From NCBI RefSeq assembly GCF_003113895.1, contig NZ_BDUD01000001.1, positions 5,067,100 to 5,131,099 of the forward strand: a stretch of DNA of 64,000 nucleotides. Reading direction: 5' to 3'. This stretch comes from Nostoc commune NIES-4072 (lineage in GTDB: Bacteria; Cyanobacteriota; Cyanobacteriia; Cyanobacteriales; Nostocaceae). The notes below the pieces were generated by a model that saw only the letters and a list, made by a program, of their open reading frames with translations, was not told the origin of the DNA and searched no databases. Both the position numbers and the translations under genes were made by a program. This document shows, piece after piece, positions 54,568 through 63,735 of the stretch; position 1 is the first letter of the stretch, and each line of letters starts with the position of its first letter.

Positions 54568-55587
54568 TTACCAACCTTTTTCTGTGCTGATATTATTTTT
54601 AGTGATCAACTTAACTGGAATCAGAATAGTAGGATTGCTAGGTTTTTTACCATTTAAGATGTCATATCCAACCTGAACTGCTTTTTTGGCCATTCCTCGG
54701 GGATTTTGAGTAGCAGTTGCGGCATATAAACTATTTTTAGTAGCGATCGCAGTGATTGCTTCTGGCGCACCATCAACCCCTACAATAAAGAATTCTCTAC
54801 GTTGTGCTTGGTTTGCTGCTAGTTCTGCGCCAAGTCCACTGGGATCGTTGATGGCAAAAACAGCATCAATTTTCGGAAAGGTTGTAAGCAAATCACTCAT
54901 AACTCTAAGTCCTCCATCCCTACTACCCTCTGCATTCTGGTTTTTAGAGAGAATTTTGATATCGGGATATTTGGATAATACATTTTCGCAGCCAGTAATT
55001 CGCTGAATCACCGAGTCTACTGGCGGCCCATTAACTATTACTACATTGCCTTTACCTTTGAGGCGATCGGCAATATATTTACAACTAACTTCTCCAGCTT
55101 GGACATTATTAGTAGTGATGGTGGCATCCACACCTCCCTCAGCGCCTGTGTCTACAGCAATAACAATTCTACCTGCTCGTTTTGCGTTTTCAACTATTGG
55201 TCTAATTCCCCTTTTGTCAGCAGCATTCAAAACAATAATGTCAGCATTAGCAGCAGTGAAATTTTCAATCTGATTGGCTTGTTGGTTGAGGTCATAGGCA
55301 CTCGAAGCTACAATAACGGTGACATCTTTTCCGCCAATTCTCTTTGCTTCTGCTTCAACTGCTTGTCCCATAACCACGAAGAAAGGGTTACTTAGATCGC
55401 CAACGGTGAAGCCAACCGCTCGTAATTTTCTATTCCCAGTGACGGTTTTAGTTTCTGCACTAGTATTGATTGCAGTGTTAGTGCCAGTAGTATTAATAGC
55501 ACTGTTATCATTTTGAGCGCCATTTGTGCAACCAACAACAGCCAAACCTAATATGCCAGCTATGAGCAAAATTCTTTTCATATTCAT
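54568..55587 (-). CDS. frtA: Sugar ABC transporter substrate-binding lipoprotein (RbsB/FrtA-like)
   Basis: 339 residues. Lipoprotein signal (ILLIAGILGLAVVGC, lipobox AVVGC), an Asn/Thr-rich linker, then a type 1 periplasmic binding fold: LRAVGFTVGDLSNPFFVVMG, DIIVLNAADKRGIRPIVENA, KRAGRIVIAVDTGAEGGVDA and DAVFAINDPSGLGAELAANQ then VGVDGAPEAI. Typical of ribose/fructose/xylose-binding proteins. It starts the transporter operon and lies 270 bp ahead of the broken ATPase gene. Over 1 kb of non-coding DNA precedes it, presumably with its promoter. Confidence 0.9.
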   Translation of the reverse strand: MNMKRILLIAGILGLAVVGCTNGAQNDNSAINTTGTNTAINTSAETKTVTGNRKLRAVGFTVGDLSNPFFVVMGQAVEAEAKRIGGKDVTVIVASSAYDLNQQANQIENFTAANADIIVLNAADKRGIRPIVENAKRAGRIVIAVDTGAEGGVDATITTNNVQAGEVSCKYIADRLKGKGNVVIVNGPPVDSVIQRITGCENVLSKYPDIKILSKNQNAEGSRDGGLRVMSDLLTTFPKIDAVFAINDPSGLGAELAANQAQRREFFIVGVDGAPEAITAIATKNSLYAATATQNPRGMAKKAVQVGYDILNGKKPSNPTILIPVKLITKNNISTEKGW

Positions 55588-56608
55588 CTATTTTTACAAC
55601 CGATTTAAATTTGAAAGAGGTCAAAAGAATATAAATTTACCAAATTATTCCAATATGAACTAGGTCTAAAAACTTTAGATATCACCTAGTCATACTCTTA
55701 CTTTTTCCAATTGCAACTACTTTCAAATGTCTTCTAATCATATATATTATCTGATTTGAATAAACGCTATTAATTCACCTCAATTAGATAGATGTTTTCT
55801 TTTTTTAAGCAAAACTATGAGCGTTACACTACATCAAAAAATCACATTTTTTTGTGAAACTACATTTGGGAGTGCGTAGGCTAAAAACAGATTTTAACTA
55901 CAATTAGTAGAATCTGATGTTATCAAAATTGGAAATTTGTATTTCCTATTACATTTTTTTAGTTTAACCTGCATTATTACAAATACGATCCCCGTTTATC
56001 GAACTTTACAAAGTAAATAAAACTTTTCTATCTCTATGTAGGTAAAGGTTTGACCACTAGAGCATTTGCGAAAATTAAAGAATTTTTAACCGAGGGAGAG
56101 TTTAAAAAAAACTTAACATGTTTGAATTAACTCGAATTGAGAAAATTTAATACTATAGGAGGAAAAGATTTGGTTTTAAATCTGTCTTATAGGAGTAGAA
56201 AAATATAGCCGACTACCATAAACAAAAATTATTTTATCTTCTTTTCGGAATCAACTAAAATATGCCTGTCAAGTACGCTTATTTGCTATGCTAGGTTGCG
56301 AGAAATAGTTTTGTTGTGTCTCAAACAGAAGAATTCTCTAGATTATTCACTTTTCAAGTATTCTGAATGGTCAGAATCAATTCACAAAGTAGATAAATGT
56401 AAATTTGAGTTAAGAAAAAGCATTGATGCGTAGGCATAGCCCGCCGGAGGCATCGCTAATTCTTAAAGATTTTGATGTCTTCTCAGTAACGAGAACTTTT
56501 TACACAGCTATGCATACGTGTGCATAGCTGTTACTAAATATAAGTTCATTTTTTGTTCTACACGCCTGTGGAAAGTTAATATTTTTGTCAACTTCACCTA
56601 GAGGAGTG
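55588..56608. other. Long intergenic region upstream of the sugar operon
   Basis: About 1.0 kb, AT-rich, no ORF supported on either strand. A dispersed GC-rich repeat (GCGTAGGCATAGCCCGCCGG, continuing AGGCATCGC) lies at 56428-56456. No recognisable regulator gene such as frtR is present here. Confidence 0.5.
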
Positions 56609-56932
56609 TTAATTCGTCAATTGTCTAGTATAAGAATACTTGACAATATTAGCCAACTCTTGTAATTTGCTTATTGCTTCTGCACCCTCCAACTTCATTA
56701 ATTCGCGATCGTCCCATAATTCCATCCAAGTAATCCCATAATCAGATACTAAAAACCGAATTAGGTGCTTTTCTTCTAGGCTAACCATAAATGAAGCACT
56801 CTGCATTTGGTCACCGCATGTATAACAAGACGCAGTATAGCCACGCCCGTCAAGGGTAATTGTCAAGGCTTGCAGGTTCATTACCAAATCTTGAATGAAT
56901 TCCTGATGTTGTTGCGCTAATCTTAGAAACAC
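56609..56932 (-). CDS. Conserved cyanobacterial protein (DUF1815-like)
   Basis: 107 residues: MFLRLAQQHQEFIQDLVMNL, then ASCYTCGDQMQSASFMVSL, LIRFLVSDYGITWMELWDD and LMKLEGAEAISKLQELANIV. This is a highly conserved small cyanobacterial protein that I recall as DUF1815. A CYTCGD pair of cysteines is invariant-looking and could bind metal or form a disulfide. Soluble; function unknown. Upstream neighbour gntK is on the same strand, about 140 bp away. Confidence 0.8.
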   Translation of the reverse strand: MFLRLAQQHQEFIQDLVMNLQALTITLDGRGYTASCYTCGDQMQSASFMVSLEEKHLIRFLVSDYGITWMELWDDRELMKLEGAEAISKLQELANIVKYSYTRQLTN

Positions 56933-57070
56933 TTATTTTCTCCTACCACTCCAGTTATGTGGTTGCTTTTAAAATTTCTTTAGATTTACATCAGATGTAA
57001 TTTGGTTGCTAAAAGTTCGTGTTTTTATAAAGACGTGATTAATCTTAATCTTCCGGTTGTAAGTAATAAA

Positions 57071-57595
57071 CTAAATTCTCAAAGCCGTTTTAATATTTTG
57101 GACAATTACCTGGGGTGGTTGTGCAATATCTATAGATATGGTGTTTAATGGTTCTTCAAGAGTATCAAACTGGCTGTTGAGCAGTTTTTCGCTCATGTAA
57201 TGATTGCTACGCTCTTGCAACCGCCTTTGAATCAACTCATAAGACCCTTTGAGATAAACTAGCTTGATGCGATCGCTCTTGGCGTTGGCGGAGCGATCGC
57301 TATCCAATAGCAGAAATTGCCGATAGCTGTCTTTTAAAGCAGAACACGCCAGTACTACATTTTTATTATTTTGCAGCCAATGTCTTATCGCTGTTTGCAA
57401 ATCTTGCAACCAAGGCATCCTATCAGCTTCACTCAGAGGGATACCGCGCCGCATTTTCTCAACATTCTCTGGTGAGTGGAAAGCATCAGCATCGCTAAAC
57501 TCCCATTGTAACGAGTCTGCTAGCAGTTTTCCTATGGTGCTTTTGCCAGAGCCAGATACACCCATTAGGATAATAATCATTGACTGCTTAATCAT
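57071..57595 (-). CDS. gntK: Gluconokinase
   Basis: 174 residues from ATG 57593-57595 (MIKQSMIIILMGVSGSGKST). A frame extension to 57718 adds 41 residues unlike the family. P-loop MGVSGSGKST at the N-terminus, FSDADAFHSPENVEKMRRGI, LSEADRMPWLQDL (gluconate-binding region), VLACSALKDSYRQFL and LVYLKGSYELIQRRLQERSN, then NSQFDTLEEP. This is the complete GntK shikimate-kinase-like family. It makes 6-phosphogluconate from gluconate and ATP. Its place upstream of a sugar-uptake cluster suggests use of imported sugar acids. Confidence 0.92.
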   Translation of the reverse strand: MIKQSMIIILMGVSGSGKSTIGKLLADSLQWEFSDADAFHSPENVEKMRRGIPLSEADRMPWLQDLQTAIRHWLQNNKNVVLACSALKDSYRQFLLLDSDRSANAKSDRIKLVYLKGSYELIQRRLQERSNHYMSEKLLNSQFDTLEEPLNTISIDIAQPPQVIVQNIKTALRI

Positions 57596-58591
57596 CTTTT
57601 TCTTCAAAAAAGTTAAGTTATTAAAATGGCGGCTGAATTTAAGACTCCTTTCCATACAACATGTGAGTTGTATTAAAATATCTTGACAAAAAAATGCACA
57701 CGGTTGCAAAAATCCCAAACCTCGTTTTAACTACTACTCAAAGATATAAAAATTCTACTTCTTTAGACATAATTAATAATTGTTACCAGTAGTTATTGGG
57801 CATTAGAATAATTTGAATATTTTTTCTCATAAAAATTCTTGCTAAATTTATACAAAACATACAACTTATACACTATCTCAAACCTCAGCTTTCACAATAG
57901 GATGTTAAAGTAAAAATTGTTAACAAAAGTTGTTTTTACGGATCAAAAAAATAGTTGATATTGGCTGTGCTGCCATGAAAACTAGTGTCTTTAGGGGAAC
58001 TACAAAAAAGAAATTATCCGATTTTTAGCAAGAAAGGCAGAGGGCAGGAGGCTCAGTTGGCAGAAGGGAATTCTGATAGCGCAGCGTTAGCGACGCAGGA
58101 GCGTCTTCCTGCACTCTGCTACGACCGGAGTCCGTAAGGGTTTAAGCCCCACTCCAAAATCTTAGATTTGGTGTCTTGCAGTGTAGGTCTGAAGCCTACA
58201 CTGCAAGACTTGCCCTCTGCCTCCTGCCTTCTTCACAATCAAAACGACTTTTTCCTCCTCGCTCCCTGCCCTAAAGGCAATGGGATATTTTTGGAATTTC
58301 CTAGTATCCTAATTGCTGCAATTACAGCACTTTGCAACTAAATGAGGTACAGAACTAAGGATTCACAAATCAAATTATTCTTCTGCCTCCTGCCTCCTGC
58401 CTCAAAACCAGTGACTTTGTACCTCATGCAAAAGCAAACTGCTGTAAAGCTACTAAAGAAGTAGATCATTTCAAAAGTAATAGCCAGTTCATGACTACTA
58501 ATGAGACGTTTCTTGAACTTCAAGCAAGCACAATAAATGTACTGTTTAAAAACATTCTAAAGCTCAATAAAACCTTAATTTTGAAACTTTG
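57596..58591. other. Intergenic region rich in repeats, no gene supported
   Basis: About 1 kb. It contains low-complexity (CTGCCTCCTGCC) segments near 58220 and 58385 and a perfect inverted repeat at 58173-58209. Short ORFs here have repeat-derived translations. Confidence 0.5.
58173..58209. repeat. 15-bp perfect inverted repeat hairpin
   Basis: GTCTTGCAGTGTAGG (58173-58187), loop TCTGAAG, then the exact complement (58195-58209). Not adjacent to a gene end: the nearest gene starts 383 bp away. It may be a dispersed hairpin repeat or the core of a small RNA. Confidence 0.8.
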
Positions 58592-59032
58592 ATGCATATA
58601 AATAATAAACTTTCTACTAATACTTCATCTCTACAAGGGCTACGAGTACTGCTTGTAGATAATGATGTTAATTTCTGCAATTCGTTGACGCCGATGTTGC
58701 AATCCTATGGTGTGAAGGTGCAAACGGCATTTTTAGGAAAGCAAGCTCTGGAAATATTTGAGCAATGGCAACCTGATATCCTCTTGAATGGTATTTCCTG
58801 GCCAAAGGAGGATAGCTATGCTCTGATTCACCAAGTGAGAACACTTACAGGAGAGCGAGGCAAAGTAGTACCAGCGATCGCTCTCACAGGCACTGTAACA
58901 GAAGATATGTATCAAAACGCACTTTTAGCTGGGTTTAGTCTATGCTTTGCTAAACCCGTAGTTATTGATGATTTTGTTGCGGTGCTTGGCATTTTAGCAA
59001 TTGCTAACAATCCTCATCCTCATGCTAACTAG
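58592..59032 (+). CDS. Receiver-domain protein lacking the phospho-acceptor Asp
   Basis: 146 residues from ATG 58592 (MHINNKLSTNTSSLQGLRVL). A single receiver domain: acidic position LRVLLVDNDVNFCNSL, then QPDILLNGISWPKEDSYALI where the usual phospho-acceptor (PDxxxxD, as in YDLLLADIGMPEEDGYSL of the kinase downstream) is replaced by Gly, while IALTGTVTEDM (Thr) and CFAKPVVIDDF (Lys) are kept. It is most similar to the C-terminal receiver of the CheB-CheR hybrid that follows. Probably a phosphorylation-independent pseudo-receiver or a decaying duplicate. Confidence 0.85.
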   Translation: MHINNKLSTNTSSLQGLRVLLVDNDVNFCNSLTPMLQSYGVKVQTAFLGKQALEIFEQWQPDILLNGISWPKEDSYALIHQVRTLTGERGKVVPAIALTGTVTEDMYQNALLAGFSLCFAKPVVIDDFVAVLGILAIANNPHPHAN

Positions 59033-59127
59033 CTTTAATTAATGTCTGAGATATAGTAGTCTAACTCTTTAGAAGTAATGATATGGGTCATTTATTTGTG
59101 GAGATAACTATTTTTAAAACGCTACTA

Positions 59128-59268
59128 ATGAACTTGATAAATGATAAAATTAATCTCACGAGTTATCAAATGTATATTTTAACTCAATTAACTTTGCTTT
59201 TGAGTAGCGGAATTATTGGTATTGCATTTATTCTAGCTTCTTATTTATTGGCAATGACTTGGATTTAG
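59128..59268 (+). CDS. Possible small membrane protein
   Basis: 46 residues, start ATG 59128 (an in-frame ATG at 59083 would add 15). One hydrophobic helix LLLSSGIIGIAFILASYLLA near the C-terminus. It lies between the pseudo-receiver and the large hybrid kinase genes, on the same strand. No family recognised; may be a chance ORF. Confidence 0.35.
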   Translation: MNLINDKINLTSYQMYILTQLTLLLSSGIIGIAFILASYLLAMTWI

Positions 59269-59388
59269 GAAACTTATATTGTTTGTTTAACTTGTATTAA
59301 AACTATTATTAAATACAAGGCAAGTAAGTAAACTGACCTAAAATATAAACCTTAGCTGCTAAATCATTGCAGTGCTAAACTTTATCCT

Positions 59389-62300
59389 ATGACATCCGAT
59401 CAACCCTTTGAGCAACCTATATCTGAGTCTACCGCTAATGAAGCATTCGATGTAGAGCAGCAAGATATTGCAGATGCTTTATTTCCCATCGTTGGCATTG
59501 CCGCCTCTGCGGGTGGATTAGAGGCGTTTACGCAGTTGCTCAAATATTTGCTTACCGATACAGGGATGGCATTTGTGCTGATTCAACACTTAGACCCTAA
59601 CCACAAGAGTCTGTTGAGCGAGATTCTGGCAAGAACAACTCAAATGCCCGTCACTGAAGTGCAAGATGGCGTGACTATAGAACCTAACAAGGTCTACGTT
59701 ATTCCGCCTAACACTAAGATGATGTTGTCTGGTGGGGTGTTGCAACTCTCGCCACGAGAGAAAGTTCAGGGTAAATATATGCCTGCTGATGCGTTCTTTA
59801 CTTCATTGGCAGCAGATCGAGGGCACAAAGCGATCGCAGTAATTTTATCTGGAGCCGATGGAGACGGTTCACTTGGGTTAAAGGCAATTAAGGCAGCCGG
59901 AGGGGTGACTTTTGCTCAGTGTGAAGACACGGCAAAATTCGATAGTATGCCCAATACTGCTGTTGCCACCGGGAATGTCGATTTTGTGCTACCGCCTCAA
60001 AAAATCGCTGAGGAACTAATAAACCTCAGTCGCAATCCTTTTATTTCTGACTCATTGCCAGCGATCGCAATTGAGAAGTTGCCCGAACAGGGAAATGCCT
60101 TGGCGACTATATTTGTATTATTGCGATCGGCAACTGGCGTTGACTTTAGCCACTACAAACCCAACACCCTTGATCGCCGAATCCAGCGCCGAATGCTGTT
60201 GTATAAACTAGAACGCTTGCAGGATTATGCCCAGTTTTTGCAAGAAAATCCGAGTGAAGTCAAAGCGCTCTATGAAGAAATTCTGATCCACGTCACCTAT
60301 TTTTTCCGCGACCCCGAAGCATTTCAACTCTTGAAAGAGCGAGTTTTTCCCACTATCATCCAAAACAAATCAGCATTGCCGATTCGGATTTGGGTAGCTG
60401 GGTGTTCCACGGGCGAAGAAGTGTATTCCATCGCTATCTCCTTGCTGGAGTTTTTGTCGGATAAAATCACCCCGCCGCCGATCCAGATTTTTGCCACAGA
60501 CATCAGCGAGATAGCGATTGACAAAGCAAGATCGGGCATTTATGCAGAGAATCAAATGATGGAAGTCTCACCAGAGCGCCGCCGCAGATTCTTTAATGCC
60601 CTTGAAAGTGGTGGGTATCAAATTAGTAAAGTTGTCCGCGAACTGTGTGTGTTTGCTAGGCAAGACTTGGGTAGCGACCCCCCTTTTTCCAACTTAGATT
60701 TAATTAGCTGCCGGAATGTACTGATTTACTTGGACGAAACGTTGCAAAAACGGATATTGCCCATCTTCCATTACAGTCTCAACCCGACTGGATTTTTGCT
60801 GCTAGGGACTTCAGAAAGCACTGGTAAATATTCAGAGTTGTTTACTCAGATTGATAAAAAGTATAAAATTTATGCCAAGAGAATAACCGCATTTCGTCCA
60901 GCTTTTTCGTTCGTTACCAGCAATTATCCGATGGTAAAAGTGGACGAACCTAAGTTAATGAATGAGAATCTATCGGATGAGTTTGACTTAGAGAGAAAAA
61001 CTGACCAACTGCTCTTGAATCGCTATGCCCCCGTGGGTGTGACGATCAACGACAAGCTCGAGGTGCTGCAATTTCGTGGAAAAATCGATCTCTACCTAAA
61101 ACTTGCACCTGGTAAACCAAGTCTTAACTTATTCAAAATGGTGCGCGAGGGCTTGCTCATTGAGCTACGCGCCACAATTTATCAAGCACAACGGCAAAAA
61201 ATTCTAGTTAGAAAGGAAGGGTTACGACTTGAAGAGGGCAATATTTTAAAAATCATCAATATTGAGGTGATTCCATTCAAGCCTTCGACCAATGAAGAAT
61301 TCTATTTTCTGGTTTTATTTGAAGAAGCCCTACCCACTGTTAGCAACCTCAACACGGTAAATCCTGAGAGCCAAGAGCAGGGAGACTTAGAGCGAGAGAT
61401 TGCTCGGCTAAGGCTTGAAGTGGCAATCGCCAATCAAGAGAGGGCCGCGACTCAAGAGTATTTGCAAGCGGTAATCCAAGAGCAAGAACACATCAATCAA
61501 GACCTAAAAGTTGCCAATGAAGAAATTCTCTCCAGTAATGAAGAGTTGCAAAGCACGAATGAGGAGCTAGAAACTGCTAAAGAAGAAATTCAGGCAACCA
61601 ACGAAGAACTCAACACAACTAATGAAGAACTTCGTAGTCGAAATCTGGAATTACACCAAGTTAACAACGATTTGACAAATTTGCTTGCCAGTATCAATAT
61701 TCCCATTTTGATATTGACTTCGGACTTACGGGTTCGACGTTTTACGCCAATGGCGCAACGGCTTTTCAATTTAATTCCCACCGATGCTGGACGACCCTTG
61801 AGCGATATCAGAGCGAATCTGAATATTCCTGACTTAGAACCTCTAATTTTGGAGGTACTTGACACACTCAGCATCAAAGAATTAGAAGTCCAAACTCTAG
61901 GGGGACATTGGTATAACCTCCGCATCCGTCCTTATCGCACTACAGAAAACCAGATTGACGGTGTAGTGTTGGTGTTAATAGATATTGATGTTCTTAAACG
62001 CAGTGCCACAATCTTAGAACAAGCCCGGAATTACGCTGAAGCAATTGTGGAGACGGTACAAGTGCCGTTAATCGTGCTTGATTCTGATTTCCGAGTGAAT
62101 AAAGCCAATCGCTCGTTTTATGAAACATTTCAGGTTTCACCATCAGAGACAACGCAATCTCTAATTTTTGAACTAGGGAACGGTCAGTGGAACCTACCTG
62201 GACTACAACAGATCCTAGAAGACATTCTCGCCAACGATACCACTATTGAAAACTTGGAGGTAGAGCATCGTTTTGAGCAGATTGGACAGAAAACTATGCT

Positions 62301-63618
62301 GCTAAATGGTTGGAAAATTGTTCAACAGGGAGAGGCTCAAAGGATTTTGCTGGCGATTGAAGATATTACTAATCGCAAGCAGTTTGAGTTAGAGCGATCG
62401 CAACTTCTAGCACAGGAGCAGTCAGCCCGTCAAGAAGCGGAAAATGCCAACCAAGCTAAAAATGAATTCTTGTCGAACCTCTCCCATGAACTGCGTAACC
62501 CGCTCAATACTATACTTGGCTGGGCGCAACTTATCCGCACCCGCGATTTAGATGAAGCAGCAGTCACTCGTGCCTGGGAAGTGGTAGAGCGCAGTGCTAA
62601 TGTGCAGGCTCAGTTAATCGATGATATGCTGGATCTCTCACGGATTACGAGTGGAAAGCTTCATTTAAACACTCGTCTAATCGATCTAGTTTCAGTAGTG
62701 AATGCCGCGATTGAGTCTATCGAATTTTCCGCAGAGGCGAAAGGCATTCAAATTGTTTCACAGTTGCACTCAGCGACAGTTGTCGGAGATTTTGACCGTT
62801 TACAGCAAGTTCTGTGGAATTTACTTGCTAACGCGATTAAGTTCACTCCAGCCGATGGGCGAGTGGGAGTTATGCTCGAAGCTGTATATAGTCACGCCGA
62901 GATTCGAGTCAGCGACACCGGAATTGGCATCCCGGTAGACTTGCTGCCTTATGTGTTTGAGCGCTTCCGCCAAGGAGATTCCAGCAGCAGTAAAACAAGT
63001 CAGGGACTTGGACTGGGCTTGTCAATCGTCCGTCATATTGTAGAACTTCACGGTGGAACAGTTCAAGCGCAAAGTCCAGGCGAGGGAAAAGGAACCACGA
63101 TCGCCATCAGGCTGCCTCTGCGCTCAATGCCGCCGGAAATTACACCGCCAACTTATTTAGAGCCGAGCCTTTTATCAGAGACTCCAGATACATTAGATGG
63201 TAAAAATCCACCCCTTACCCTTGAAGGATTATGTATCTTGGCTGTAGACGATCAAGCGGATAGCCGCGACTTAATCAAGTGGATGTTAGAAGACTTCGGG
63301 GCTGAAGTAGTGATTGTTACATCGGCAAGGGAAGCGATCGCTGCTCTAACTGAATCTCCTAGCAGATATGATCTGCTTCTAGCAGATATTGGGATGCCAG
63401 AGGAGGATGGTTACTCCCTGATTCGTCAGATTAGAGAGCTTGAGCCTGAAGCTGGGGGACAAATTCCAGCAGCAGCAATCAGTGCCTATGTCACCGAGCA
63501 AGAGCGACAAAGGGCAATTGAAGCTGGTTTCCAAATGCATCTAGCTAAACCGATTGAGCTTACTGAATTGGTATTGATGATTGCAAATTTGACTGGACGA
63601 GTCACAGATAATTCGTAA
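59389..63618 (+). CDS. CheB-CheR-PAS-histidine kinase-receiver hybrid protein
   Basis: 1409 residues, no membrane helix. Order: CheB methylesterase (about 33-215; VGIAASAGGLEAF with Ser, VLIQHLDPNHKSL with His, LSGADGDGSLGLKA with Asp), CheR methyltransferase (about 225-490; VAGCSTGEEVYSIAISL SAM site, SDPPFSNLDLISCRNVLIYL), a long coiled coil (about 650-755, repeated ATNEELNTTNEELRS-type heptads), two PAS domains, HisKA FLSNLSHELRNPLNTILGWA, HATPase (NLLANAIKFTPADG, DTGIGIPVDLL, GLGLGLSIVRHI) and receiver (CILAVDDQADSRDLIKW, LLLADIGMPEEDGYSLIRQI, LAKPIELTEL). All catalytic residues look intact. This architecture is a stress or two-component hub rather than chemotaxis. Confidence 0.93.
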   Translation: MTSDQPFEQPISESTANEAFDVEQQDIADALFPIVGIAASAGGLEAFTQLLKYLLTDTGMAFVLIQHLDPNHKSLLSEILARTTQMPVTEVQDGVTIEPNKVYVIPPNTKMMLSGGVLQLSPREKVQGKYMPADAFFTSLAADRGHKAIAVILSGADGDGSLGLKAIKAAGGVTFAQCEDTAKFDSMPNTAVATGNVDFVLPPQKIAEELINLSRNPFISDSLPAIAIEKLPEQGNALATIFVLLRSATGVDFSHYKPNTLDRRIQRRMLLYKLERLQDYAQFLQENPSEVKALYEEILIHVTYFFRDPEAFQLLKERVFPTIIQNKSALPIRIWVAGCSTGEEVYSIAISLLEFLSDKITPPPIQIFATDISEIAIDKARSGIYAENQMMEVSPERRRRFFNALESGGYQISKVVRELCVFARQDLGSDPPFSNLDLISCRNVLIYLDETLQKRILPIFHYSLNPTGFLLLGTSESTGKYSELFTQIDKKYKIYAKRITAFRPAFSFVTSNYPMVKVDEPKLMNENLSDEFDLERKTDQLLLNRYAPVGVTINDKLEVLQFRGKIDLYLKLAPGKPSLNLFKMVREGLLIELRATIYQAQRQKILVRKEGLRLEEGNILKIINIEVIPFKPSTNEEFYFLVLFEEALPTVSNLNTVNPESQEQGDLEREIARLRLEVAIANQERAATQEYLQAVIQEQEHINQDLKVANEEILSSNEELQSTNEELETAKEEIQATNEELNTTNEELRSRNLELHQVNNDLTNLLASINIPILILTSDLRVRRFTPMAQRLFNLIPTDAGRPLSDIRANLNIPDLEPLILEVLDTLSIKELEVQTLGGHWYNLRIRPYRTTENQIDGVVLVLIDIDVLKRSATILEQARNYAEAIVETVQVPLIVLDSDFRVNKANRSFYETFQVSPSETTQSLIFELGNGQWNLPGLQQILEDILANDTTIENLEVEHRFEQIGQKTMLLNGWKIVQQGEAQRILLAIEDITNRKQFELERSQLLAQEQSARQEAENANQAKNEFLSNLSHELRNPLNTILGWAQLIRTRDLDEAAVTRAWEVVERSANVQAQLIDDMLDLSRITSGKLHLNTRLIDLVSVVNAAIESIEFSAEAKGIQIVSQLHSATVVGDFDRLQQVLWNLLANAIKFTPADGRVGVMLEAVYSHAEIRVSDTGIGIPVDLLPYVFERFRQGDSSSSKTSQGLGLGLSIVRHIVELHGGTVQAQSPGEGKGTTIAIRLPLRSMPPEITPPTYLEPSLLSETPDTLDGKNPPLTLEGLCILAVDDQADSRDLIKWMLEDFGAEVVIVTSAREAIAALTESPSRYDLLLADIGMPEEDGYSLIRQIRELEPEAGGQIPAAAISAYVTEQERQRAIEAGFQMHLAKPIELTELVLMIANLTGRVTDNS

Positions 63619-63706
63619 CACTTCGGCTACGCTCAGTATAAGTTCGTAATTCGTAATTCGTAATTGAAAGTATTGTATTTAATTTGTGAAAATGCGCGGT
63701 GTCCAA

Positions 63707-63735
63707 ATCCCCGACTTCTCAAAGAAGTTGGGGAT
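63707..63735 (+). terminator. Terminator-like hairpin after the hybrid kinase gene
   Basis: ATCCCC-ACTTCT / AGAAGT-GGGGAT inverted repeat (63707-63735) followed by CTAATTTT. The same hairpin type is a common dispersed repeat in cyanobacteria. The rest of 63619-64000 holds ATTCGTAATTCG repeats and a palindrome CCCCTTATAAAGGGG; no gene. Confidence 0.55.

Noticed and set aside
58338..58523. Minus-strand ORF of 61 codons
   Set aside because: Translated from the CTGCCTCCTGCC low-complexity repeat; no homology signal.
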